A DNA stretch of 64,000 nucleotides, from the NCBI GenBank assembly GCA_965207165.1, contig OZ242265.1, forward strand, positions 1,488,001 through 1,552,000, given 5' to 3'. The notes beneath the pieces were generated by a model. That model made no database searches. It saw only the letters and a list, made by a program, of their open reading frames with translations, and was not told the origin of the DNA. Positions 8,245 to 16,524 of the stretch are shown piece after piece. This stretch comes from JAAXHV01 sp965207165. Its GTDB lineage: Bacteria; Pseudomonadota; Gammaproteobacteria; Eutrophobiales; Eutrophobiaceae. The translations under genes and the position numbers were made by a program. Each line of letters starts with the position of its first letter. Position 1 is the stretch's first letter.

Positions 8245-10770
8245 ATGAACAGAACAGGCATCGCCGTATTTGCATCGTTAATCACCTGTTGCTCTCTGCC
8301 CTCTGCAACCATCGGGCAGGAAGTCGTCGAAGAGATGGTTGTTATCGGTGTCACTCCTTCCCGCGACGGGGCGGGGTTGCCGGAGGAAAAAATACCTTAC
8401 CGGGTGCAATCCTCCAGCGCGGAGGATATCGAGCGCTCGCAGAGCCTGGACATATCCGATTACCTGAGACACAACCTGGCCAGCGTCACCCACAACGATG
8501 CCCAGAACAACCCGTTGCAGCCGGATATACAGTATCGCGGCTTTACCGCCTCTCCCCTGCTGGGCCTGTCGCAGGGCATGTCGGTTTACCAGAACGGCGT
8601 GCGCATCAACGAACCCCTGGGGGACACGGTGAACTGGGACATGTTGCCCGAATCGGCGATACACAGCATTGACCTCATCGGCGGCGCCAACCCCCTGTTC
8701 GGCCTGAACACGGTGGGCGGCGCGTTATCGGTGAACATGAAGGACGGTTTCAACAGCGACGGCCACAGTGTGGAAGTCTACGGCGGCTCTTTTGAGCGCA
8801 TCGTCACGTCGGCGGAGAGCGGCGGCAACAACGGATCCCTGGGCTACTACGCAAACGTCAGTTACTTCGACGAGGACGGCTGGCGCGATGAATCGCCGTC
8901 TGATGCGCTTAACCTCTACGGCAGCCTGAGCTGGCGCGGCGCCATGTCACGCCTGAACCTGAACGTACAGCATGGCGACAGCAAACTGATTGGCAACGGC
9001 GCCATCCCCGCGGAATTGCTGGCCGATGACCGTGACGCAATATTTACCGCTCCCGACATCACCGAGAATGACCTGATCATGGTCAGCCTGGACGGCAGCC
9101 ACAACTTCAACGACAAAGTGAAGCTCAACGTCAACTTTTTCTATCGGGAAAATGACGGCTCATCGTTCAACGGCGACGGCAGCGAATTCGGCATCGAGTT
9201 CGATGATGACGCCATGTGGTTGCTGGTCGAAGGAGATGATGACGACGATGACGATGACGACGATAACGGCCATGACGACGATGACGACGAAAACGGCAAC
9301 GGCGATGACGATGATGATAACGGCAATGGCCATGATGACGACGATGACGATAACGGCCACGACGATGATGATGACGACAATGGCCATGATGACGATGCCG
9401 ACGACTACGAAGAGTTGGAAGGCGTTGAAACGTACGGCGACGGCGATCTGTCAGATGTCGGCATCGTTGCCATCAACAACACCAGCAGCCGCAGGCAGGA
9501 AAGCTACGGCACAGACATCCAACTGACGTTCCTGAACGACCTGGTGGGGATGGAGAACCAGTTGATTACGGGTTTCGCCTATTACAAGGGGGAAAGCACG
9601 TTTCGCTCCGAAACGGAAATAGCCGACCTGGACCCGGTGACCCGCAGCACTGTCGGACTGGGCGCCGGCGTATTCCTCGAAGATGCCAGGACCAACCTGG
9701 AAACGGAAACGGAGACAATGAGTTTTTACTTCATGAATGCGCTGAGTTTGTCGGATCAGATTACCCTGGTGGTGTCAGGTCGTCTGAACAACACCTTGAT
9801 CGACCTCCAGGACCTCTCGGGAGAGCGTCCCGAACTGAACGGCGAACACGACTTCTTCCGTTTCAACCCGGCGGTGGGTCTGACATTTCAACCCACCGAC
9901 AATATGAACATCTACGGCAGTTACAGCGAATCGAACCGCGCGCCGACGCCTATCGAACTTGCCTGCAACGACAGTGTCTATACCCGTGCGCAGGCGTTCG
10001 CGGACGACCCGGATGACGTGGAGTTCGAATGCCGCCTGCCCAACGCATTCCTGGCCGACCCACCCCTGAATGACGTCGTGAGCAAGAGTTTTGAAGCCGG
10101 CGTGCGCGGCGATATCGGACTGGTGGATTACCACCTGGGTTTCTTCCACACCACCAACCATGACGATATCCTGTTCCAGACCACCGGCAGGGCCACCGGC
10201 CTGTTCGCCAACGTGGACAAGACCCGGCACCTGGGTTTTGAGGGCGCGTTGAACGGCTCGACCGGAAACCTCAACTGGTTCCTGGCCTACACATACCTGG
10301 AAGCGACTTTTGAGGACGAGTTCACCGCGGTCGAGAACGAAAACCACCCGCTGGGCGATGATATCGAGGTGGAACAAGGGGATCGTATTCCGGGGCTGCC
10401 CGAACATACCCTGAAACTGGGCGCCGATTACCTGCTGTTCGAACGCCTCAATGTCGGTTTCGACGTGGCCTACACGTCGAAAAAAGAACTGCGCGGCAAC
10501 GAGGGCAACGACAGGGATGACGAGGGTTTCCTGAACCCGGTTGGCGGTTACGCCGTGGTCAACCTGCGCGCCAGTTACCAGGTAAATAACAATATCCAGA
10601 TATTCGGCCGTGTCACCAACCTGTTTGACGAGGACTACGAGAGCTTCGGACTGCTGGGCGAGGAACCCGATGAGGTGCCGGTCGAAGAGTTTGAAGACTA
10701 CGAAAGCCCGCGTTTTCTCGGGCCCGGCGCACCCCGCGCAGGATTTGTCGGTATCAAGCTGAGTATGTAG
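8245..10770 (+). CDS. TonB-dependent outer-membrane receptor with Asp-rich insert
   Basis: Outer-membrane active transporter of 841 residues. A signal peptide (about 1-24, cleavage near ATIGQE) is followed by a plug domain with VEEMVVIGVTPS, IQYRGFTAS near 95, NGVRINEPLGD near 118 and IDLIGGANPLFGLNTVGGAL near 143. The barrel ends ...GAPRAGFVGIKLSM with a terminal-strand pattern. An acidic low-complexity stretch of about 60 residues interrupts the barrel near residues 330-390, most likely in an extracellular loop. The substrate is unknown; the acidic loop suggests cation or metal-complex binding (inference). It is monocistronic, with a strong terminator 20 bp after the stop. Confidence 0.92.
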   Translation: MNRTGIAVFASLITCCSLPSATIGQEVVEEMVVIGVTPSRDGAGLPEEKIPYRVQSSSAEDIERSQSLDISDYLRHNLASVTHNDAQNNPLQPDIQYRGFTASPLLGLSQGMSVYQNGVRINEPLGDTVNWDMLPESAIHSIDLIGGANPLFGLNTVGGALSVNMKDGFNSDGHSVEVYGGSFERIVTSAESGGNNGSLGYYANVSYFDEDGWRDESPSDALNLYGSLSWRGAMSRLNLNVQHGDSKLIGNGAIPAELLADDRDAIFTAPDITENDLIMVSLDGSHNFNDKVKLNVNFFYRENDGSSFNGDGSEFGIEFDDDAMWLLVEGDDDDDDDDDDNGHDDDDDENGNGDDDDDNGNGHDDDDDDNGHDDDDDDNGHDDDADDYEELEGVETYGDGDLSDVGIVAINNTSSRRQESYGTDIQLTFLNDLVGMENQLITGFAYYKGESTFRSETEIADLDPVTRSTVGLGAGVFLEDARTNLETETETMSFYFMNALSLSDQITLVVSGRLNNTLIDLQDLSGERPELNGEHDFFRFNPAVGLTFQPTDNMNIYGSYSESNRAPTPIELACNDSVYTRAQAFADDPDDVEFECRLPNAFLADPPLNDVVSKSFEAGVRGDIGLVDYHLGFFHTTNHDDILFQTTGRATGLFANVDKTRHLGFEGALNGSTGNLNWFLAYTYLEATFEDEFTAVENENHPLGDDIEVEQGDRIPGLPEHTLKLGADYLLFERLNVGFDVAYTSKKELRGNEGNDRDDEGFLNPVGGYAVVNLRASYQVNNNIQIFGRVTNLFDEDYESFGLLGEEPDEVPVEEFEDYESPRFLGPGAPRAGFVGIKLSM
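9232..9411 (+). repeat. Asp-rich low-complexity repeat within receptor gene
   Basis: Tandem, imperfect units coding for DDDDDDNGH, DDDDDENGNG and similar, about 60 residues in all. The codons are a mix of GAT and GAC, so this is an old or selected repeat rather than a fresh slippage tract. The antisense frames read as poly-Ser or poly-Val/Ile and are artefacts. Confidence 0.9.
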
Positions 10771-10790
10771 CGCATAACCTCTGCCGCATG

Positions 10791-10822
10791 AGGGACGGAT
10801 TCAAGATCCGTCCCTTTTTTTT
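10791..10822 (+). terminator. Rho-independent terminator after TonB receptor
   Basis: AGGGACGGAT, loop TCAAG, ATCCGTCCCT, then eight T residues: a 10-bp perfect stem with a U-run, 20 bp after the receptor stop. Confidence 0.93.
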
Positions 10823-10885
10823 GTCTCCGGAACTCGAAAACGGGTACACTTACGTCCCTTGTGCAAAAACCGGGATGTATCGAAT

Positions 10886-11428
10886 ATGGAACAGGCCTAC
10901 GCAGATATCATCAGAGCAATAGACGACCTTGAACGGACAGGATTGAAAGACACACCAGGACGCGCGGCGGATGCCATGCGCTTCCTGACCCGCGGCTACA
11001 ACCAGAACCTGGAAGAAATCATCAACAATGCGAGGTTTCCCACGGAACGGAGCGAAATGGTGGTGGTCCAGGATATCGAACTTTACTCGCTGTGCGAACA
11101 CCACCTGCTGCCGTTTGTCGGCAAATGCCACGTGGCTTATATACCCAACAAGTTCGTCATCGGCCTGTCCAAGATTGCCCGTATCGTCGATATGTATGCG
11201 CGCCGCCTGCAGAACCAGGAAAACCTCACCATGGACATCGCCCGGGCCATGAACGCCGCGACAGAAGTTGAAGACGTCGCGGTGATCATCGAATCCAAAC
11301 ACCTGTGCATGATGATGCGCGGGGTGGAAAAACAGAATTCCGTGATGAAAACCTCGGCCATGCTGGGTATTTTCAGGTCCAATCCCAGCACGCGTGCCGA
11401 ACTGTTCTCCCTGCTGAAATCAACCTGA
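10886..11428 (+). CDS. folE: GTP cyclohydrolase I (FolE1)
   Basis: Converts GTP to 7,8-dihydroneopterin triphosphate, the first step of folate and pterin synthesis. The product is about 180 residues, slightly short because of a compact N-terminus. Zinc and catalytic motifs are present: CEHHLLPFVGKCHVAYIPN near residue 70 and ESKHLCMMMRGVEKQNS near 140, with the distal cysteine. The ATG at 10886 (MEQAYADIIRAI) is chosen over an upstream alternative. Folate supply fits the nearby H4F-dependent C1 genes. Confidence 0.95.
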   Translation: MEQAYADIIRAIDDLERTGLKDTPGRAADAMRFLTRGYNQNLEEIINNARFPTERSEMVVVQDIELYSLCEHHLLPFVGKCHVAYIPNKFVIGLSKIARIVDMYARRLQNQENLTMDIARAMNAATEVEDVAVIIESKHLCMMMRGVEKQNSVMKTSAMLGIFRSNPSTRAELFSLLKST

Positions 11429-11576
11429 ACCTTCAGGGTGAAACACGGATAACGTCCTTATCAGTCGAATTTTTCCGGGGGCGGAAACGCAGGATTACGC
11501 TAAGGGCAGGCAACGATTTGATCAAGTCTGTCATGGTATAATTTTAGTCTGGAGTCAACAAAAAACAGAGCACCCA

Positions 11577-12212
11577 ATGAACATCGCGATACTACTTTAT
11601 GATGGCGTCACAGCACTCGATGCCATCGGCCCCTATGAAGTACTGGCCTGTATGCCGGATGCAGAGGTACATTTCGTTGCCAAAAAACCGGGGGTCATCA
11701 CCACCCATGCCGGTGTTCCTGCGCTGCATGCCGATATGGCCCTTTCCGATATGCCGGCACCGGATATCTTCCTGTTACCGGGTTGTCCCGATCCGTCGCA
11801 CGTGGCAGGCGACGGGGAAACGATTGCATGGGTACGGCAGGCGCATGCCACATCGAAGTGGTCAACCTCCGTGTGTACCGGTGCTTTGATCCTTGGAGCA
11901 GCCGGTATTCTTGACGGCCTGACGGCCACCACCCACTGGTTGACTCACGAGGCACTGAAAGATTTCGGCGCAACCCCGACCCTGCAACGGGTAGTCCGCC
12001 AGGGCAAGGTGATTACCGCAGCAGGCGTGTCATCCGGGATTGATATGGCGCTGTTCCTGGCTGCCGCGGAATACGGAGATGATGTTGCGCAGGAAATTCA
12101 ATTGATCATTGAGTACGATCCGGAACCGCCGTTTAACGCCGGTTCCCCTGCAAAGGCGCCTGGGTATATCGTCGAATCCTTACAGGAGAAATTTGCCCAT
12201 CTTGCTCAGTAG
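11577..12212 (+). CDS. DJ-1/PfpI family protein (isonitrile hydratase-like)
   Basis: Glutamine-amidotransferase-like fold of 211 residues. It starts MNIAILLYDGVTALDAIGPYEV and has the nucleophile elbow SVCTGALILGAAGIL with Cys100 and the following HWLTH segment with a His. This subgroup includes isonitrile hydratase InhA and the N-terminal part of GlxA-type regulators, but no AraC domain follows here. The substrate is unknown. It stands alone between folE and a VOC protein. Confidence 0.85.
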   Translation: MNIAILLYDGVTALDAIGPYEVLACMPDAEVHFVAKKPGVITTHAGVPALHADMALSDMPAPDIFLLPGCPDPSHVAGDGETIAWVRQAHATSKWSTSVCTGALILGAAGILDGLTATTHWLTHEALKDFGATPTLQRVVRQGKVITAAGVSSGIDMALFLAAAEYGDDVAQEIQLIIEYDPEPPFNAGSPAKAPGYIVESLQEKFAHLAQ

Positions 12213-12339
12213 CCTTGCACTTTTCTCTTATTACAGAAACCCGCCCAATTCCGTAACAAACTGTTCCAGCTGATCATGGTGCGGCCAGCCAGATTGTCGT
12301 CAACCAGGGCGGGATGCGTGAAGCCCGGAGTTATTTGCA

Positions 12340-12831
12340 ATGTCGGATAGCGCCATACAAATTGACGGCCTGGTACACATGGGCCTGAATGTCAGCGACC
12401 CGGTCTCTGCTGCCCGGTGGTACTGCGACATCCTGGGCATGAAGAAAATCGTTACGGGGTATGACTCACATCAGGAGGCGGCCGTATTCCTGTCTTTCGG
12501 CGAGAGACACCATGATATCGTGCTGATCCAGGCAAAAAATACACAGCCCGTCAAATCCGGCGATGTGGGAATGCACCATGCGGCGTTCAGCATCCGGGGC
12601 GGCCTGGATGCATTACGCCGGCTATACGGTCGTCTGTTAAAACATGACGTTGAGGTCTTTAAGATTGCCGACCATGCCGTTGGGATCGGCATTTATTTTT
12701 TTGACCCCGACGGTAACAAGCTCGAGTTCTTCCACGACATGTATCCGGATGCGAAAGGACGGGAGGGACAAAAAATCCTGCGGGAGCACGGCGCGCCTAC
12801 CATCCCGGTTGATCTTGAGCCTGTTTATTGA
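12340..12831 (+). CDS. VOC (glyoxalase/dioxygenase) superfamily protein
   Basis: Single-module vicinal-oxygen-chelate protein of 163 residues. It has the beta-alpha-beta-beta-beta pattern with metal-ligand candidates in LVHMGLNVSD (His near 12), MHHAAFSI (His near 85) and FDPDGNKLEFF (Glu near 130), as in extradiol-dioxygenase or glyoxalase-like proteins. It lies 79 bp upstream of the FAD monooxygenase, so a shared role in oxidising an aromatic or other small molecule is possible. The substrate cannot be read from sequence. Confidence 0.82.
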   Translation: MSDSAIQIDGLVHMGLNVSDPVSAARWYCDILGMKKIVTGYDSHQEAAVFLSFGERHHDIVLIQAKNTQPVKSGDVGMHHAAFSIRGGLDALRRLYGRLLKHDVEVFKIADHAVGIGIYFFDPDGNKLEFFHDMYPDAKGREGQKILREHGAPTIPVDLEPVY

Positions 12832-12910
12832 GCGCACGGGTTGCCGCGCAAATGCCGGATGCTGATACACTACAATATTTCAACTATCTAAACGCCCCAG
12901 GGTTTCTACT

Positions 12911-14581
12911 ATGCACGCAATCATAATCGGGGCAGGAATGGGTGGACTGTTTGCCGCCCTCGCCCTGCGTGAATCCGGACAGTTCACTTCAGTTGATGTT
13001 TACGAGCAGACCGCCAACCCAAGTACCGCCGGTGCGGGTATTACCATGCCCCCCAATGGCGCCCGCCTGTGCAAATGGCTCGGTGTCGATCTCATTGGCG
13101 GCGATCCGAAGGGTCCGCACGGCGCCGTGGATGGCGGCCGGGCTGCGATACTTGAAACAACACGCATGGTAATGGATGACGGATCAATATCGGTGAAACC
13201 CCTGGATCATAATACCGCGGCGAATGATGGCGCTGGTTTTCATCATATGCACCGTCTTGACCTGTTGATGTGCCTGTACAAGCGATGCTACGAATTTGCT
13301 CCTGATTCCGGTGAAGATTGTCCAATCCGGATACATATGGCAAAACGCCTGGCTTCGGTATCCCAGACTGACGATGTGGCCACCGTAACATTCAAGGACG
13401 GCACTGCGGATACGGGAGAGCTGGTGATAGGGGCTGATGGCCTCAATTCCGTAACCCGCCAATTCGTTTACCCCGATGCACCCCCCAGGCGCTGGACATT
13501 TGTAGTTTGCTATCGGGGCCTCATCCCACGGGAGGAAGTGGCGAAACTTACCAAGGAGGATGGCAGCCCCATGGATTACAACCCCATCGATTCAGCCAGT
13601 ATGGATGCGCGCAAAACGGAATTCGGTTATGTGGTCACATACTGGGTGCGCGGCGGTGAGCTGCTTAATGTCTGGATGGGTTACTACGAGCCGAATGCGG
13701 ATGAATTCGAAGGAGATGAAGGCGACTGGTTTCCCGCAGACCGTGCGGAGATGATCAGAAACATGAAAACAGCCTTCAAGGACGATGTGCGCATGGGTGA
13801 TGTGGTTGCATTGGCGGGTAGCGTTGTAAAGCCTACGAAGTGGGGGTTGTACGATCTCGACGCTTTTCCGAGCTGGCATAACGGACGGGTTGCCGTATTG
13901 GGCGACGCCGCCCACGCGGTACTGCCGACGTTCGGCCAGGGCGCTGCGCTGGCGATCGAAGATGGCGCTGCTCTCGGCAAATGTTTCGAGCTGCATGGAA
14001 AAGACGTCTACAGTGCGTTGCTGCACTATGAGCGGGTCCGTCATTACCGCGGCACACGGGTGCAGTTTGCCTCCAAGTTCCTGCTCAGGCATCTCGAGCC
14101 GGAAGATTCCCCGGAGCGGCAAAAGATACTGAAGGCTTTGAACGAACGTGATTATCCGGTTTTTGATCACGCTCAACGCGCGGGGGGCGATGATTCCTGG
14201 TTGTATGCTTTTGATGCCCGGGATATCGGCGGCGAGATACCTGCCAAGCGACTCGGCCCCTGGGATTTCCGCTCGGTGGAAGCAGTCCGTGAGGCCAGGA
14301 TCGAGGTGGTGCGCAATCTCTGGGTGCCCGAGGTGTCCCTGAAGGGCGATCGCAAGGTGACCCTGGAGGAAGTTCGGCAACATAACACCTTTGACGATTG
14401 CTGGATCATAATTCATGGCAAGGTCTACGACTTCAGTGAGTGGAAGGACCACCATCCGGGAGGACCTTTTGTGGCCCGGATGTATGCGGGCAAGGACGCC
14501 ACAGCAGAATTCGGCACCTACCACAGCAGACTGGCTGAGAAGCACATGGCCCACTTTTGCGTGGGGGACGTCGTCTACTGA
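12911..14581 (+). CDS. FAD-dependent monooxygenase fused to cytochrome b5 domain
   Basis: A two-domain protein of 556 residues. Residues 1 to about 400 are a class A flavoprotein hydroxylase: the FAD dinucleotide fold IIGAGMGGLFAALAL at the start, the ELVIGADGLNS segment near 175, and GDAAHAVLPTFGQGAALAIEDG near 335 as in salicylate and related hydroxylases. Residues from about 480 to 556 are a cytochrome b5 heme domain with the axial His515 in HHPGG and a second His (His538) 23 residues on, inside GTYHSRLAEKH. Class A hydroxylases normally take hydride directly from NAD(P)H, so a heme domain on the same chain is unusual. The substrate is unknown. Confidence 0.9.
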   Translation: MHAIIIGAGMGGLFAALALRESGQFTSVDVYEQTANPSTAGAGITMPPNGARLCKWLGVDLIGGDPKGPHGAVDGGRAAILETTRMVMDDGSISVKPLDHNTAANDGAGFHHMHRLDLLMCLYKRCYEFAPDSGEDCPIRIHMAKRLASVSQTDDVATVTFKDGTADTGELVIGADGLNSVTRQFVYPDAPPRRWTFVVCYRGLIPREEVAKLTKEDGSPMDYNPIDSASMDARKTEFGYVVTYWVRGGELLNVWMGYYEPNADEFEGDEGDWFPADRAEMIRNMKTAFKDDVRMGDVVALAGSVVKPTKWGLYDLDAFPSWHNGRVAVLGDAAHAVLPTFGQGAALAIEDGAALGKCFELHGKDVYSALLHYERVRHYRGTRVQFASKFLLRHLEPEDSPERQKILKALNERDYPVFDHAQRAGGDDSWLYAFDARDIGGEIPAKRLGPWDFRSVEAVREARIEVVRNLWVPEVSLKGDRKVTLEEVRQHNTFDDCWIIIHGKVYDFSEWKDHHPGGPFVARMYAGKDATAEFGTYHSRLAEKHMAHFCVGDVVY

Positions 14582-14696
14582 TTCTAAAATGGTTTTGGGA
14601 ACGGCCACCAGCCAGCTTTGACCTCCTTAACTCCCGGCCTGCGCATTGCCGGGCAGCATCCGAACGTGTTTGTGAATTTGAAATGAACAAAGTGGA

Positions 14697-14725
14697 TTGA
14701 CAAAAACGCCTCTATAGCCTATGCT
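14697..14725 (+). promoter_or_regulatory. Promoter of vapBC pair 1
   Basis: TTGACA (14697-14702), 17-bp spacer, TATGCT (14720-14725). The -10 region overlaps two adjacent palindrome-like blocks, ATAGCCTATGCTAT and ATGGCCTATGCCAT (14714-14739), a typical place for VapB or VapBC autorepression. AAGGAGGAG precedes the start codon. Confidence 0.75.
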
Positions 14726-14759
14726 ATGGCCTATGCCATGACAATAAAGGAGGAGCAAC

Positions 14760-14999
14760 ATGTTGCCTGAACGCTATGTCAGTTTATTCCGTAACGGCCG
14801 TAACCAGGCCTTGCGCATACCCCGGGAGTTTGAGTTGCCGGCCGGGAAAGCTATTATCCGCAAGGATGGTGACAAACTCATCATAGAGCCTGTCAGGACT
14901 GACGGATTACTCACCTTGCTGGCTTCCCTGGAGAATATCGAGACTACCTTTCCGGAAATGGATGAAGCATTGCTGCCTCCCGACAACGTGGAGTTGTAA
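14760..14999 (+). CDS. vapB: VapB-type antitoxin (AbrB fold)
   Basis: Small DNA-binding antitoxin of 79 residues. The SpoVT/AbrB swapped-hairpin core is clear (RNGRNQALRIPREFELP then AIIRKDGDKLIIEPV), followed by an acidic C-terminal tail that should wrap the toxin. It has a strong Shine-Dalgarno and is 2 bp from its toxin gene. Confidence 0.9.
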   Translation: MLPERYVSLFRNGRNQALRIPREFELPAGKAIIRKDGDKLIIEPVRTDGLLTLLASLENIETTFPEMDEALLPPDNVEL

Positions 15000-15001
15000 T
15001 C

Positions 15002-15418
15002 TTGAAGCCGGCTTATCTCCTGGATACCAATGTGCTGTCGGATTTGGTGCGCCGCCCCCATGGTGTCATCACAAAGCGAATTTCGCTGGAGGGCGAAGAC
15101 AATGTCTGCACCAGTATCATTGTGGCATCCGAATTACGTTTCGGCGCCCGCAAGCGTGGTTCCGAACAGTTGACCCGGCAACTTGACCTGGTCCTCTCGG
15201 CCATACAAGTCATGCCGTTCGAGGCGCCTGCCGACCATCATTACGCAAAGATTCGCGTTTATCTCGAAGAACGGGGCACGCCCATAGGCCCGAATGATAT
15301 GCTCATCGCAGCACAGGCACTTGCGCTGGACTGCACACTGGTCACGAGGAATGTAAGGGAGTTTTCCCGTGTGCCCGCATTGAAAGTCGATGAATGGTCA
15401 GGAACTTCCCCGCACTAA
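15002..15418 (+). CDS. vapC: VapC-type PIN-domain ribonuclease toxin
   Basis: 138-residue PIN-domain toxin, probably cleaving tRNA or rRNA when free. Acidic catalytic residues are in LLDTNVLSDLV (Asp8), ASELRFGARK (Glu) and GPNDMLIAAQAL (Asp near 97), with LVTRNVREFSRVP near the end. It starts at a TTG directly after the vapB stop with GGAG in front, consistent with translational coupling. Confidence 0.9.
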   Translation: MKPAYLLDTNVLSDLVRRPHGVITKRISLEGEDNVCTSIIVASELRFGARKRGSEQLTRQLDLVLSAIQVMPFEAPADHHYAKIRVYLEERGTPIGPNDMLIAAQALALDCTLVTRNVREFSRVPALKVDEWSGTSPH

Positions 15419-15468
15419 TCGCCAAGCGCGCCATGATTTGTTGATTGATTATTCCCATGATATTATGT

Positions 15469-15488
15469 GGTATATGCTGTCATATACC
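15469..15488 (+). promoter_or_regulatory. Palindromic operator of vapBC pair 2
   Basis: GGTATATG-CTGT-CATATACC, a perfect 8+8 inverted repeat 16 bp before the vapB start. A likely promoter (TTGATT at 15441, TATGTG at 15464) runs into it, so binding by VapBC should repress. Confidence 0.7.
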
Positions 15489-15504
15489 AATGTAGGAGAA
15501 GCTC

Positions 15505-15738
15505 ATGCGCACTGCAAAAATTTTCAGGAACGGCCGCAGCCAGGCTGTCCGCATCCCCAAAGACTTCGCCTTTGAAGGTGTGACTGAGCTTACTGTACAG
15601 AAACTAGGGCAGAAGCTGATCCTGGAACCGGTTCATGAATCCTGGTTGACGTTAAACGATGAAAGCGCGCCGGTCGGCGATGACTTCCTGGCCGAACGTC
15701 CGGATATGTTCGCGATTGATGAAAGCCGGGTAACGTGA
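15505..15738 (+). CDS. vapB: VapB-type antitoxin, second pair
   Basis: 77 residues with the same AbrB core as the first antitoxin (FRNGRSQAVRIPKDFAF then KLGQKLILEPV) and a divergent acidic tail (VGDDFLAERPDMFAIDE). AGGAG precedes the ATG. The two antitoxins are related but clearly different in the toxin-binding tail, so cross-neutralisation is not expected. Confidence 0.9.
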   Translation: MRTAKIFRNGRSQAVRIPKDFAFEGVTELTVQKLGQKLILEPVHESWLTLNDESAPVGDDFLAERPDMFAIDESRVT

Positions 15739-16155
15739 ATGATCTATATGCTTGATACGGACACCTGCAGCTACATCATGCGGCAGCACTCCCGGTCCGT
15801 CCTTGAGGCCCTGCAGGACAGGGCAAGCAGGGGTTATATCCTTTGTATGTCAGTAATTACCTACCAGGAGTTGCGCTTTGGCGCCGAACGGGTTGGCTCT
15901 GAGAGTTACCATGATCGTATCGATAAGGTATGCGAACGACTTGATTACGTGGCGGATTGGACAACGGAGTGTGCGGATAAGTTTGCCGTTATACAGTCTG
16001 TGTTGCTGAACAAGGGCAACCCTATCGGCTTCACTGATGCGATGATTGCCTCACATGCCCTGATAGTCGATGCTACGCTTGTGACGAATAATCAAAGACA
16101 TTTCTCCCAGGTAGAAGATCTCCGGCTGGAAAACTGGTTCAAGGAGGTCGTATGA
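15739..16155 (+). CDS. vapC: VapC-type PIN-domain toxin, second pair
   Basis: 138 residues. PIN-domain acidic residues are in MLDTDTCSYIM (Asp6, Asp8), ITYQELRFGAERVG (Glu) and IGFTDAMIASHAL (Asp near 94), followed by LVTNNQRHFSQV. The ATG abuts the vapB stop. It is moderately similar to the first VapC in layout. Confidence 0.9.
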   Translation: MIYMLDTDTCSYIMRQHSRSVLEALQDRASRGYILCMSVITYQELRFGAERVGSESYHDRIDKVCERLDYVADWTTECADKFAVIQSVLLNKGNPIGFTDAMIASHALIVDATLVTNNQRHFSQVEDLRLENWFKEVV

Positions 16156-16213
16156 AGGTGCGGCTACACGGAGTCACAGAACCGAACCTGGCCCAGCCAG
16201 AACCAAAAGGTAA

Positions 16214-16332
16214 TAAACGGTGCTGGAAGGGGGAATAGAAATACACTAATAACCTATTGTTCTTAAAGTGCTTTATATTATTCCCATGCTCTATACCCAA
16301 CGTTTATCCCAACAATATTTTAACCAATAAAG
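16214..16332 (+). repeat. 119-bp direct repeat, copy A (left of AbiE island)
   Basis: Aligns without gaps to 20073-20191, with about 96 of 119 positions identical by hand count. The first 54 bases are nearly invariant (shared core GGGGGAATAGAAATACACTA). The rest of 16156-16524 is AT-rich and contains the promoter area of the first AbiE pair; no gene was found in it. Confidence 0.85.
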
Positions 16333-16453
16333 TCAATATTTAATGCCTGAATTCTACCAAGCCGACCAGGGCAAAGAAATGTAGTCTGAAGTTGTACATA
16401 GTAACTATATCAAAATACAATATTTTTCGTTTTTCTTTCCTGTTACTGTTATT

Positions 16454-16468
16454 TATAGTAGTACTATA
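16454..16468 (+). promoter_or_regulatory. Palindrome upstream of first AbiE pair
   Basis: TATAGTA-G-TACTATA, a perfect 7+1+7 inverted repeat 56 bp before the AbiEi start, with a second looser copy near 16508-16525. AbiEi antitoxins are known to autorepress by binding inverted repeats, so this is a good candidate operator. Confidence 0.55.
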
Positions 16469-16524
16469 CTATTTTTCATGATATCCTCTATTATTAGAAC
16501 TAATTTGTACTATGGTATAGCACT

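Noticed and set aside
9232..9411. Tandem repeats considered as a CRISPR-like array
   Set aside because: Units are coding, in frame, of unequal length and without unique spacers; no cas genes are present.
9141..9526. Open frames reading poly-Ser, poly-Val/Ile or Met/Thr-rich in the Asp-rich tract
   Set aside because: They are the antisense and shifted frames of the GAT/GAC repeats inside the TonB receptor gene.
14713..14728. TATAGCCTATGCTATG before vapBC 1 matches 14 of 16 of the catabolic palindrome
   Set aside because: It is part of two adjacent palindromes typical of VapBC autoregulation and lies outside the catabolic region. It is a warning that single 12-14 of 16 sites alone are not strong evidence.
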